Part shown: positions 7,669 to 15,574 of the stretch, piece by piece
Position numbering within the stretch: position 1 is the first letter of the stretch
Layout: each line of letters starts with the position of its first letter
Translations under genes and position numbers: made by a program
Assembly: GCA_903833025.1 (NCBI GenBank)
Contig: CAILDT010000860.1
Span: forward strand, 1-23,456
Source of the DNA: an uncultured Bacteroidota bacterium
Lineage (GTDB): Bacteria; Bacteroidota; Bacteroidia; 2-12-FULL-35-15
DNA length: 23,456 nt
Reading direction: 5' to 3'
The notes under the pieces: generated by a model
Seen by the model: the letters and a program-made list of their open reading frames with translations, nothing else
Databases searched by the model: none
What the model was told of the DNA's origin: nothing

Positions 7669-10437
7669 ATGAAAAACCAATACTCCATTATCGCTTCCTT
7701 AATCGTCTTCTCTGTTTTCGTTATGAAAACAAGTGTTGCAAAAGACGGAGATAAAAAAGTTGCCTCAGAATCCCCTGCTCACGAAATGGCGGGAGAAGGA
7801 AATAATCTGTTGAAAAAAGGACAATTTAATGCAGCAATGGTTGTTTGGCAAAAAGTGCTGGACGGAGATAAAGCCAATGCAAATGCAAATTTTAAAATGG
7901 GAATGTGTTACTTTAATTCCATCGATCAGCAACCAAAAGCAATTCCTTTTCTAAAAAAATCTACCACTAGTCTTACTGATAAATACGACTTTTTTGATGC
8001 TGATGCGAAAGCCGCTCCCAATGATGCCCTTTATTTTTTGGGTCAATCGTACCTTACTAATAACCAACCCGACAGTGCGTTGATTATGTTTTTTCAATAC
8101 GATGATAAATACAACGGCAACCCGCCAATACCTACTGATAAAGCAATTCGAAATTGTATTAATGCAAAAAATGCTGTGAAAAGTCCGCGAGATGTAACAA
8201 TGAAAAATCCGGGTAAGAATGTAAACTCACAATATGCGGAAACAAATCCTGTGCTTACTATTGATAATTCGGTAATGTTTTTTGCTTCGCGAAGACAAAA
8301 TAAAGACAACACAAAAAAGGTGAGTGATGTAAACGGAAAATTTGATGAAGATATTTATTTTACACTGAAAGATAATACAGGCAAGTGGGAAACAGCCATT
8401 CCTTTTAAATGGAATACATTAAGCGATGAAGCACCTCTTTGCCTTTCTTCTGATGGGCTAACACTTTATCTTCGTAAAGATGTAAAAGGACAAACAGATG
8501 TTTTTCAAAGTCATTATATTGATAAAGTGTGGAGCGAACCAAAACCTGTTTCTGAAATAAATTCTTCTGCAAATGAAACCGGAGTTTCCGTTTCCGCTGA
8601 TGGCAAATATCTTTACTTCTGCAGCGACAGGGAAGGTGGCACAGGAAGATACGATATTTATCAATGTGCGAAAAATGGCGACAAATGGGGCAAACCTAAG
8701 AACCTCGGTGCAACTATTAATACTTCATCAAGCGAAATATCTCCTTTTATTAATCCGAATGGAAAAACATTATTCTTTTCTTCCAATGGTTATGCCGATG
8801 GAATGGGAGGTTTCGATATTTTTTATTCGGAGATGAAAGATGATGGAAGTTGGACTACTCCGCAAACAATGGGTTTTCCTATTAACACAACACGCGATGA
8901 TATTAATTATTATATCATCGGTGGTGGCACACGTTATTATTCTACTATTCGTGAAGAAAGCGATAGCTATGATATTTTCAAGATTGAAGGTGGAGGTTTT
9001 TCGATGGAGAATATTGATGCTACAGGGCAAGTGGTTACGCTTACAAAAGAGATGAGCGTGTCGGATGTGGTGGAAGTAAATAAAACGGTGGAGAAAGAAG
9101 TGGATGTGGTGGAAACGGTGGAAACTACTGTTGAAGTAATTAAGGAAGTGGAGAAAGTGGATGTGGAGAAAGAAAAAATGAAAATGGATTCTATGTTAAC
9201 ACTTGCGAGAAAAGAAGTAGCAGCTGATAAAACAAAGGAAGAAGCCGATAAAGCGAAGGCAGAACTTGAAAAAGTAAAAGCGGAAGAAGCTATTAAAACT
9301 GCCGAAGCAACTAAAGCTGCAGCGGATGCTGAAAGCAAAAAAGCAGATGCACAAAAAGCAATTGCCGATGCTGACAAAGCAAAATCGGACGCAATAAAAG
9401 CAACTGCTGATGCTACAAAAGCAAAAGCCGATGCAGTGATTGCGGCTGCTCAAAAAGCAAAAGATGATTTGGCGAAAGCAAAAATAGATGCGGATACAAA
9501 AAAATCGGAGGCGGCTATTGCACAAGCAAATGCTGCTAAAGCAAAATCGGAAGCAGATAAAGCAAAGAGCGAAGAATTGAAAGTGAAGGATGAAGACGAT
9601 AAGATTCAGTTTGCTGCCGAAAAAGCGAAAATGGAAGGAGCTAATCTTCAATTGAAAAATCAATTGGCGGAAAATGAAAAACCTAAATACGAAGCAGCGA
9701 AAGCGCAGGCAGAAGCTGCAAAAGCAAAAGCTGAAAATGATAAATTGAAGTTGACAGAATCAATTGCATCGGCACAAAAAGCAAAAGATGAAGCGGCAAA
9801 AGCAAAATTAGAATCAGATGCGACCAAAGCAACTGCAGCTGCGGATGCTGCAAAAGCAAATGCGGAAGCAAAGAAAGCAGAAGCAGAGAAATTAAAATCG
9901 CAAGCTGATATGGCGAACGCAACAAAAGCACAAGCCGATGCAACCAAGGCAACTGCTGCTGCGGATGCTGCAAAAGCAATGGCAGAAGCTAAAAAGGCAG
10001 ATGCTGATAAACTAAAAGCACAGGCAGATATTGCTAATGCAACAAAGGCAAAAGCAGATGCAGATAAAGTTACTGCTGCTGCCGAAACTATGAAAGCTGC
10101 AGCCGACTCTAAAAAAGCAGATGTTGATAAACTGAAAGCACAAGCAGACATTGCTAACTCAACAAAAGCAAAAGCGGATGCGGATAAAGCAGCGGCCCTC
10201 GCAACAAAGTCAGTAGCGGATGCTGATAAAGCAAAAGCAGATGCAGAAGCTAAAAAAGCACAGGCAGATATTGCTGCTGCGGAAAAAGCAAAAGCTGATG
10301 CCGACAAAGCTGCATCACAAGCAGAAAAAGCAAAAGCAGATGCAGAAGCAAAGAAAGCTCAATTGGAAATATTAAAACTACAGCCGCCAAAACCAAAACC
10401 TGCTGCTCCAAAAGCAACAGATAAAAAGACTAAATAA
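7669..10437 (+). CDS. Envelope protein with TPR, PD40 beta-propeller and a very long Ala/Lys-rich coiled coil
   Basis: A 922-residue protein with an N-terminal signal peptide (about 1-24, ending near TSVAKD; no lipobox). Residues about 40-165 form TPR-like helices (GNNLLKKGQFNAAMVVWQKV and NANANFKMGMCYF). Residues 190-440 form a PD40/WD40-like propeller with repeated signatures such as SADGKYLYFCSDREGG, NPNGKTLFFSSNG and YDIFK. This TPR-PD40 layout is that of Bacteroidota outer-membrane-associated proteins that normally end in an OmpA peptidoglycan-binding domain. Here no OmpA domain follows. Residues about 500-905 are instead almost entirely A, K, D and E, predicting a long helical coiled coil that contains perfect-length 40-residue repeats, and the end is rich in K and P. 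It may span the periplasm or bind the cell wall through charge; this is inference. It stands between two promoter-like sites and is probably transcribed alone. Confidence 0.85.
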   Translation: MKNQYSIIASLIVFSVFVMKTSVAKDGDKKVASESPAHEMAGEGNNLLKKGQFNAAMVVWQKVLDGDKANANANFKMGMCYFNSIDQQPKAIPFLKKSTTSLTDKYDFFDADAKAAPNDALYFLGQSYLTNNQPDSALIMFFQYDDKYNGNPPIPTDKAIRNCINAKNAVKSPRDVTMKNPGKNVNSQYAETNPVLTIDNSVMFFASRRQNKDNTKKVSDVNGKFDEDIYFTLKDNTGKWETAIPFKWNTLSDEAPLCLSSDGLTLYLRKDVKGQTDVFQSHYIDKVWSEPKPVSEINSSANETGVSVSADGKYLYFCSDREGGTGRYDIYQCAKNGDKWGKPKNLGATINTSSSEISPFINPNGKTLFFSSNGYADGMGGFDIFYSEMKDDGSWTTPQTMGFPINTTRDDINYYIIGGGTRYYSTIREESDSYDIFKIEGGGFSMENIDATGQVVTLTKEMSVSDVVEVNKTVEKEVDVVETVETTVEVIKEVEKVDVEKEKMKMDSMLTLARKEVAADKTKEEADKAKAELEKVKAEEAIKTAEATKAAADAESKKADAQKAIADADKAKSDAIKATADATKAKADAVIAAAQKAKDDLAKAKIDADTKKSEAAIAQANAAKAKSEADKAKSEELKVKDEDDKIQFAAEKAKMEGANLQLKNQLAENEKPKYEAAKAQAEAAKAKAENDKLKLTESIASAQKAKDEAAKAKLESDATKATAAADAAKANAEAKKAEAEKLKSQADMANATKAQADATKATAAADAAKAMAEAKKADADKLKAQADIANATKAKADADKVTAAAETMKAAADSKKADVDKLKAQADIANSTKAKADADKAAALATKSVADADKAKADAEAKKAQADIAAAEKAKADADKAASQAEKAKADAEAKKAQLEILKLQPPKPKPAAPKATDKKTK
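9841..10200 (+). repeat. Three 120-bp in-frame coding repeats
   Basis: Units at 9841-9960, 9961-10080 and 10081-10200 encode 40-residue repeats (protein residues 725-764, 765-804, 805-844). The common frame is ADAAKAxAEAKKADADKLK followed by xQADIANATKAKADA. Units 1 and 2 are the closest at DNA level. A fourth, diverged copy follows, so the coiled coil has grown by tandem duplication. Confidence 0.9.
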
Positions 10438-10440
10438 TGT

Positions 10441-10448
10441 TACCTTTG
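10441..10448 (+). promoter_or_regulatory. -7 promoter box of mgtE
   Basis: TACCTTTG is a perfect TAnnTTTG match, 28 bases before the GTG start at 10477 and four bases after the stop of the preceding gene. The same octamer occurs before thiL at 22804-22811. Confidence 0.55.
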
Positions 10449-10476
10449 CCCCCGTTTTACTTCAAAAACAAACAAG

Positions 10477-11871
10477 GTGCAATTCGAACTGACAGATAAA
10501 TTTTTGGCAAAGCTGCATAGTGCTATTCAAAAGCAAGATGCGGAGTATATTGTTAGGCATTTAGAAAAGCTACACCCACCTGATATTGCTGAAATTTTCA
10601 ATAAGCTGGAAATTGAGGAAGCAAAATATGTTTACAAACAACTGCACGAGCAAATTGCTACAGATGTATTGCTGGAACTGGATGATGATGTGCGTGAAGA
10701 GTTTTTGGCTTCGCTTACGTCAAAAGAAATTGCCGAGCAGTTTATTGATAATATGCACTCGGATGATGCTGCCGATGTTATTGGTGAATTGCCCGACAAT
10801 GTGCAGGATGAGGTACTTTCTCATCTCGAAGACAGTGAGCAGGCGAGCGATATTGTTGACCTTTTAAATTACGACGAACATACTGCCGGTGGTCTGATGG
10901 CAACAGAGTTGGTGCGCGTTCACGTAAACAGCGATTCGCTGGAATGTGTGCGCGAAATACGCCGACAATCTGATGCGGTGGGGCATATTTATACTATTTA
11001 TGTGGTGGATGATAATGAACGATTGGTTGGTTTATTGTCGCTAAAAAAATTAGTTATCTCCCCTACTCGTTCCAAAGTGGCTGATATATATGAATCTAAA
11101 GTAATTTCGGTAAAAACAAATACGCCCGATGAAGAAGTGGCGAACATTATGGATAAATACAACTTAGTTGTATTGCCTGTGGTGGATGGGCTTGGCAGAC
11201 TTGTTGGAAGAATTACGATAGACGATATAGTGGATGTGAGACGAGAGGAGGAAACCGAAGACGTTCAGAAAATGGCGGCTATGGAGGCGTTGGACGACCC
11301 GTATATGAATACCAAGTTTTTGCAGATGATTAAGAAACGGGCAGGTTGGCTAATACTTATTTTTATAGGTGAAACATTAACCGCTACTGCGATGATATAT
11401 TTTCAGGATGATATTTCGAAAGTAGTAACCCTCTCTTTATTTATTCCTCTTATTATTTCGAGTGGTGGCAATAGTGGTTCGCAAGCATCTACGTTAATTA
11501 TTCGTGCATTGGCATTAGGCGAAATAACCATTCGCGATTGGTGGAAAATAATTAAAAAGGAATTTGCAACTGGCTTAACTATCGGCATAATACTCGGGAT
11601 AATAGGATTTGCAAGGGTTGCTTTATGGTCGTATTTTACTCCTGTGTATGGCGAGCATTGGCTATTGATTGCTTTTACAATTGGCGTTGCCTTGGTGGGA
11701 GTAGTAACTTGGGGCACAATGATGGGCTCTTTACTTCCGCTTGCTTTAAAGCGTATTGGGTTAGACCCAGCAGTTTCTTCTGCCCCTTTGGTTGCCACAC
11801 TGGTAGATGTTACCGGAATAATTATCTATTTCACTGTTGCTGTTCTTTTCCTGAAAGGAGTACTGTTATAG
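10477..11871 (+). CDS. mgtE: Magnesium transporter MgtE
   Basis: Inner-membrane Mg2+ channel/transporter with cytosolic Mg2+ sensing. At 464 residues it is full length. The N-domain (about 1-125) shows HPPDIAEIFNKLE and SDDAADVIGELPDNVQDEV. A pair of CBS domains (about 130-255) starts at EHTAGGLMATELVRV and ends in GRLVGRITIDDIVDV. The five-helix membrane domain begins near residue 285 (KRAGWLILIFIGET) and carries the family signature SGGNSGSQASTLIIRALALG. Near the end SSAPLVATLVDVTGIIIYF supplies the conserved pore aspartate. The start is GTG, followed by QFELTDKFL, and a -7 box lies 28 bases upstream. The domain layout is that of MgtE proteins gated by Mg2+ binding between the N and CBS domains. 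A weak AGTACT/AGTACT hairpin followed by T-rich DNA spans the stop codon and may terminate it. Confidence 0.97.
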   Translation: MQFELTDKFLAKLHSAIQKQDAEYIVRHLEKLHPPDIAEIFNKLEIEEAKYVYKQLHEQIATDVLLELDDDVREEFLASLTSKEIAEQFIDNMHSDDAADVIGELPDNVQDEVLSHLEDSEQASDIVDLLNYDEHTAGGLMATELVRVHVNSDSLECVREIRRQSDAVGHIYTIYVVDDNERLVGLLSLKKLVISPTRSKVADIYESKVISVKTNTPDEEVANIMDKYNLVVLPVVDGLGRLVGRITIDDIVDVRREEETEDVQKMAAMEALDDPYMNTKFLQMIKKRAGWLILIFIGETLTATAMIYFQDDISKVVTLSLFIPLIISSGGNSGSQASTLIIRALALGEITIRDWWKIIKKEFATGLTIGIILGIIGFARVALWSYFTPVYGEHWLLIAFTIGVALVGVVTWGTMMGSLLPLALKRIGLDPAVSSAPLVATLVDVTGIIIYFTVAVLFLKGVLL

Positions 11872-11943
11872 AGTACTTCTCCTTCCTTTTTTGTTCCTCT
11901 TTATATTAATTAGTGAAAGTTTGGTGTTTTGAGATGCAAAACT

Positions 11944-12069
11944 AGTTATTGCAATAAGTCAGCGAGTTATTGTAATGTCTCGAATAGTTATTACAATAAG
12001 TCAGCGAGTTATTGCAATGTCTCGAATAGTTATTGTAATAAGTCAGCGAGTTATTGCAATATCTCGAAT
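11944..12069. repeat. 21-bp tandem array B, six units in a 42-bp alternation
   Basis: Units of exactly 21 bp start at 11944, 11965, 11986, 12007, 12028 and 12049, with a partial seventh at 12070. All begin AGTTATTRYAAT. Odd units continue AAGTCAGCG and even units continue RTCTCGAAT, so the true period is 42 bp made of two 21-bp halves. Unit 1 contains the perfect 12-bp palindrome TTATTGCAATAA. TTATTGTAAT in unit 2 is the exact reverse complement of ATTACAATAA in unit 3. The array fills much of the 318-base gap between mgtE and hmgA. A frame open through it would encode SASYCNVSNSY-type peptides and is not taken as a gene. Confidence 0.97.
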
Positions 12070-12129
12070 AGTTATTACCCCCTGACAACAATCAGTATTT
12101 TTTTATATCCGATATTACTATAAAATCAG

Positions 12130-12137
12130 TAATTTTG
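12130..12137 (+). promoter_or_regulatory. -7 promoter box of the hmgA-hpd operon
   Basis: TAATTTTG matches TAnnTTTG exactly and lies 52 bases before the ATG at 12190. Between them is AT-rich DNA with a near-repeat of CTCATAATT, a type of short repeat that recurs in simpler form between hmgA and hpd. Confidence 0.5.
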
Positions 12138-12189
12138 CAGAGTATTTAAGTGGCTCATAATTCATAACTCATAATTTATAACTGAAAAA

Positions 12190-13347
12190 ATGCCAATCTA
12201 TCATAAGTTGGGGAAGTTTCCTCAAAAGCGACACACACAATTCGAAAAGCCAACTGGTGGTATTTATTACGAACAGCTTTTCGGAACAGAAGGTTTTAGT
12301 GGGCATTCATCATTGCTTTATGAAATACACCGTCCTACACAAGTAAAAGAAATATTGAAATCATATTCCGTTGCGCCTAAGATTGCTATTGATAAAAACA
12401 TAAAAGCATTATTATTAAAAGGATTTGAGTTAAAACCTGCAGATGATTTTCTCGACAGTAGAAAAGCTATGCTTGTAAATGGAGATTGTACCATAGGTTT
12501 GGCAGCACCTCGTAAAAGTATGAACACCTATTTTTATAAAAATGCTGATGCAGATGAACTTCTTTTTATACATAAAGGGAAAGGGAAATTGCGCACAATG
12601 ATGGGTAACATTCCTTTTGAATATGGCGATTATCTTATTATTCCACGAGGTATGATTTACCAGATAGATTTTGATACTAAAGATAATCGTTTGTTTTATG
12701 TAGAATCACATTCACCGTTTTATACTCCGAAGCGTTATAAATCTTCATCAGGGCAGTTGCTTGAACATTCGCCATTTTGCGAGCGCGATTTTAAATTGCC
12801 AACTGAACTGGAAACGTATGACGAGAAAGGAGATTTTATCATAAAGATAAAAAAAGAAGGAATGATGCACGAAGTAGTATATGCTACACACCCTTTTGAT
12901 GTGATAGGTTGGGATGGATACAACTTTCCGTATGGGTTCAGCATTCATAACTTTGAACCTATAACAGGTAGAGTACATCAGCCACCACCAGTTCATCAAA
13001 CATTCGAAACAGCTACGTTTGTGGTATGTTCGTTCTGTCCGAGGTTATATGATTATCATCCTTTAGCTATTCCTGCACCGTATAACCATAGCAATATAGA
13101 TAGTGATGAAGTGCTTTATTATGTTGATGGAGATTTTATGAGTCGTAACAATATTGAACAAGGACATATTACTTTGCATCCAAAAGGCATCCCGCACGGA
13201 CCTGCACCTGGAGCTTATGAAAGAAGCATAGGACAGAAAGAAACGCAGGAACTTGCTGTGATGGTGGATACTTTCCGCCCATTGATGGTAACTGAAGAAG
13301 CAATGGGGATAGATGATGGCAAGTATTATAAGAGTTGGGTGGAATAA
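12190..13347 (+). CDS. hmgA: Homogentisate 1,2-dioxygenase
   Basis: Fe(II) enzyme that opens the homogentisate ring to maleylacetoacetate in tyrosine/phenylalanine breakdown. The 385-residue length fits the shorter bacterial form of the family. The N-terminus reads MPIYHKLGKFPQKRHTQF. The cupin part includes FIHKGKGKLRTMMGNIPFEY and GDYLIIPRGMIYQI. The C-terminal metal region has YNHSNIDSDEVLYYVDGDF (H300, D306/E307) and HPKGIPHGPAPGAYE (H330, H336), the expected His/Glu iron-ligand blocks. Which of D306 or E307 is the acidic ligand is not settled here. It is followed 39 bases later by the gene for the enzyme that makes its substrate, and the two are almost certainly one operon. Confidence 0.95.
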   Translation: MPIYHKLGKFPQKRHTQFEKPTGGIYYEQLFGTEGFSGHSSLLYEIHRPTQVKEILKSYSVAPKIAIDKNIKALLLKGFELKPADDFLDSRKAMLVNGDCTIGLAAPRKSMNTYFYKNADADELLFIHKGKGKLRTMMGNIPFEYGDYLIIPRGMIYQIDFDTKDNRLFYVESHSPFYTPKRYKSSSGQLLEHSPFCERDFKLPTELETYDEKGDFIIKIKKEGMMHEVVYATHPFDVIGWDGYNFPYGFSIHNFEPITGRVHQPPPVHQTFETATFVVCSFCPRLYDYHPLAIPAPYNHSNIDSDEVLYYVDGDFMSRNNIEQGHITLHPKGIPHGPAPGAYERSIGQKETQELAVMVDTFRPLMVTEEAMGIDDGKYYKSWVE

Positions 13348-13386
13348 AGGATATAATAAATGATGAATAATAAATTATAAATAAAG

Positions 13387-14547
13387 ATGGCAACAGAAAT
13401 TAAAAATGTAGAGTACGGTTTAGAGAAAATATTTGAAGGAGCGCAAGACTTTCTTCCTTTATTAGGAACCGATTATGTAGAGTTTTATGTAGGCAACGCA
13501 AAACAAGCAGCACACTTTTATAAAACTGCCTTTGGTTTTCAATCATTCGCTTACAAAGGATTGGAAACAGGATGCAGAGATTATGCCTCATATGTTATCG
13601 CACAGGATAAAATACGGATAGTATTAACAACACCTTTGAACTCAAAGTCGCCAATAAATGCACACTTGGCAAAACACGGTGATGCGGTGAAAGTAATTGC
13701 GCTGTGGGTGGAGGATGCAACAAAGTCGTTTGAAGAAACTGTAAAACGTGGTGCAAAACCTTTTATGGAACCAACTGTGGAAAAGGATGAACACGGTGAA
13801 GTGGTGCGTTCGGGTATATATACTTATGGAGAAACAGTTCATATTTTTGTAGAGCGTAAAAATTATAAAGGATTATTTCTTCCTGGCTACACTGCTTGGA
13901 AATCGGATTACAATCCGGCACCAACAGGATTAAAATTTATTGACCATATGGTGGGTAATGTTGGCTGGGGTGAAATGAATCAATGGGTGAAATGGTATGA
14001 AGATGTGATGGGATTTGTAAACTTTCTTTCGTTTGACGATAAGCAAATCACCACAGAATATTCAGCTTTAATGAGTAAGGTAATGAGTAATGGAAATGGC
14101 AGAATTAAGTTTCCGATAAATGAACCTGCTAAAGGGAAAAAGAAATCACAAATAGAGGAATACATTGATTTTTATGAAAGTGCAGGAGTACAACATATTG
14201 CAATAGCTACGGATGATATTATTAAAACAGTAATGGAACTTAGAGCAAGAGGAGTGGAATTTCTTTCTGCACCACCACACGCTTATTATGAAGAGATTCC
14301 GAAACGACTTGGCAAACATATGGAGATGATGCACGAAGATATGACGGTGATTGAGAAGTTGGCTATTCTTGTTGATGCTGATGAAGACGGATATTTATTA
14401 CAGATATTTACCAAACCGTTGGAAGACCGCCCTACTCTATTCTTCGAAATAATTCAAAGGATGGGAGCAAAAGGATTTGGAGCAGGTAACTTTAAGGCCT
14501 TGTTCGAGTCAATAGAAAGAGAACAGGAGAAAAGAGGAACTTTATAA
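13387..14547 (+). CDS. hpd: 4-Hydroxyphenylpyruvate dioxygenase
   Basis: Converts 4-hydroxyphenylpyruvate, O2 included, to homogentisate and CO2, which feeds the hmgA product. At 386 residues it is the expected length. It has two VOC-type halves. The N-terminal one starts near LGTDYVEFYVGNAKQAAHFY. The catalytic C-terminal one contains the iron ligands H187 (FIDHMVGN), H270 (GVQHIAIATDDI) and E354 (TLFFEIIQRMG). The C-terminal helix GFGAGNFKALFESIEREQ, which closes over the active site in this family, is intact. ATG follows short AT repeats, without a separate promoter-like box. A strong terminator lies 23 bases after the stop. Other tyrosine-catabolic genes (fumarylacetoacetase, maleylacetoacetate isomerase) are not in this window. 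Confidence 0.98.
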   Translation: MATEIKNVEYGLEKIFEGAQDFLPLLGTDYVEFYVGNAKQAAHFYKTAFGFQSFAYKGLETGCRDYASYVIAQDKIRIVLTTPLNSKSPINAHLAKHGDAVKVIALWVEDATKSFEETVKRGAKPFMEPTVEKDEHGEVVRSGIYTYGETVHIFVERKNYKGLFLPGYTAWKSDYNPAPTGLKFIDHMVGNVGWGEMNQWVKWYEDVMGFVNFLSFDDKQITTEYSALMSKVMSNGNGRIKFPINEPAKGKKKSQIEEYIDFYESAGVQHIAIATDDIIKTVMELRARGVEFLSAPPHAYYEEIPKRLGKHMEMMHEDMTVIEKLAILVDADEDGYLLQIFTKPLEDRPTLFFEIIQRMGAKGFGAGNFKALFESIEREQEKRGTL

Positions 14548-14570
14548 TTAAAGCATAAACTATATTAGTA

Positions 14571-14608
14571 ATCTCCTGCTGATAACTTTTAGCAGGAGAT
14601 TTTTTTTT
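14571..14608 (+). terminator. Intrinsic terminator of the hmgA-hpd operon
   Basis: Perfect 10-bp stem ATCTCCTGCT / AGCAGGAGAT with a ten-base loop, followed by eight T. This is the clearest terminator in the window. Confidence 0.95.
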
Positions 14609-14650
14609 AACGAAAAAAATTAAGTTCTTTGTCGTAGTCAAACAAAACAA

Positions 14651-15238
14651 ATGTACAAGCACTATTCATTTTTTCTGATTTTAATATTTGTTATTTCTTC
14701 GTGTAACCGTCCTGCGGTTTTTACGGATGTAAAAATAAATAGCCGTTATACTATTTCGCTTCCTGATTATTTACAACCCTGTGCCGACTTGCACAAGGAT
14801 GCTTCACTTCAATATCAGAATACAGAAAAGGATGTGTATGCCATTGTTATAGATGAAAAAAAGAAGACAATGGTTAATTATGATTTGAATTATAATCTGG
14901 ATTCTTATTTTAATAACATCGCGTCGCAGGGATTTATTGAGAGCATTAAAAACGGGAAGGTAAGCATTCCAGGACGAGAAACAATAAATGGCAACAAGGC
15001 GTTAGTAGCTGAAATAACAGGAAAAATAGACCAAACAGATGTGTTTTATAAGATGGGAATTATTGAAACACCTTTTACTTTTTATCAAATTTTAGTGTGG
15101 TGTAGGGCAGAGAATAAAGAAAAATACGAAAGCGATATGATGAAGATTATTGAGTCGTTTAAAGAAATGCCTCTACCAAAAGAGGAACTCCCCGAACCCA
15201 AAATGAACGACAGTGTAAAGATTACGTTGAAGTATTAA
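14651..15238 (+). CDS. Lipoprotein of unknown function
   Basis: A 195-residue protein with a short lipoprotein signal: hydrophobic YSFFLILIFVI, then lipobox ISSC with the modified cysteine at residue 18, followed by NRPA. The mature part is soluble and mixed alpha/beta. Recognisable stretches are RYTISLPDYLQPCADLHKD, KDVYAIVIDEKKKT, INGNKALVAEITGKID and TPFTFYQILVWCRAENKE, with a final KIIESFKEMP. The pattern of a surface-displayed strand pair followed by a statement-like helix near the end resembles PsbP/DcrB-type folds, in which a lipoprotein assesses or carries a small ligand, but similarity is too weak to assign it. It lies alone after the hpd terminator and converges with aspS across array C. 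Confidence 0.75.
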   Translation: MYKHYSFFLILIFVISSCNRPAVFTDVKINSRYTISLPDYLQPCADLHKDASLQYQNTEKDVYAIVIDEKKKTMVNYDLNYNLDSYFNNIASQGFIESIKNGKVSIPGRETINGNKALVAEITGKIDQTDVFYKMGIIETPFTFYQILVWCRAENKEKYESDMMKIIESFKEMPLPKEELPEPKMNDSVKITLKY

Positions 15239-15282
15239 ACGATTTATTACCTAACCAACAGCCAAAATATTTATTAAAAAAG

Positions 15283-15487
15283 GGTTCCTTTTTTAGGAAA
15301 ATCAGGTTCTTTTTTCCGAAAACTGGTTTCTTTTATTCCAAAACCAGGTTCTTTTTTCTATATTTTAGTAACTTTTTTCCAAAAGTTAGGTTCTTTTTTC
15401 AGAAAAAAGGAACTGATTTTCAGAAAATCGGCTCCTTTTTTGGTAAAACAGGTTTCTTTTTTTGGAAAAAAGGAAACCGTTTTGGGC
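15283..15487. repeat. 21-bp array C, about ten self-complementary T/A-rich units
   Basis: Unit starts (GGTTC or its equivalent) fall at 15283, 15305, 15325, 15347, 15368, 15389, 15409, 15430, 15451 and 15472. Individual steps are 20-22 and the mean is exactly 21. The typical unit reads GGTTCTTTTTTCCGAAAAC. Many units are hairpins with arms that differ between units but still pair: TTCCT/AGGAA (first unit), CTGGTTT/AAACCAG (third), TAACTTTT/AAAAGTTA (fifth), GATTTT/AAAATC (seventh), GGTTTC/GAAACC (ninth to tenth). The array sits between two convergent genes. After it, TACCC/GGGTA at 15488-15501 makes one more short hairpin next to T-rich DNA. Nothing else is seen in the 336-base gap. Confidence 0.9.
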
Positions 15488-15574
15488 TACCCTTTCGGGT
15501 ATTTAGAATGTTTTTTAGCTTGTTTTTTCGTCTAGATGTATTGTTGGATAAGGGTTTTGGCTGTTAACGCCTTT

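Noticed and set aside
9660..10307. Long minus-strand ORF rich in Ala, Ser and Phe opposite the coiled-coil region
   Set aside because: GCA/AAA/GAT codons read backwards never give stops in this frame; it is a shadow of the Ala/Lys repeats of the plus-strand gene.
11929..12123. Plus-strand ORF with SASYCNVSNSY-type repeats
   Set aside because: It is a by-product of array B, with no promoter or ribosome site of its own and no protein-like composition outside the repeat.
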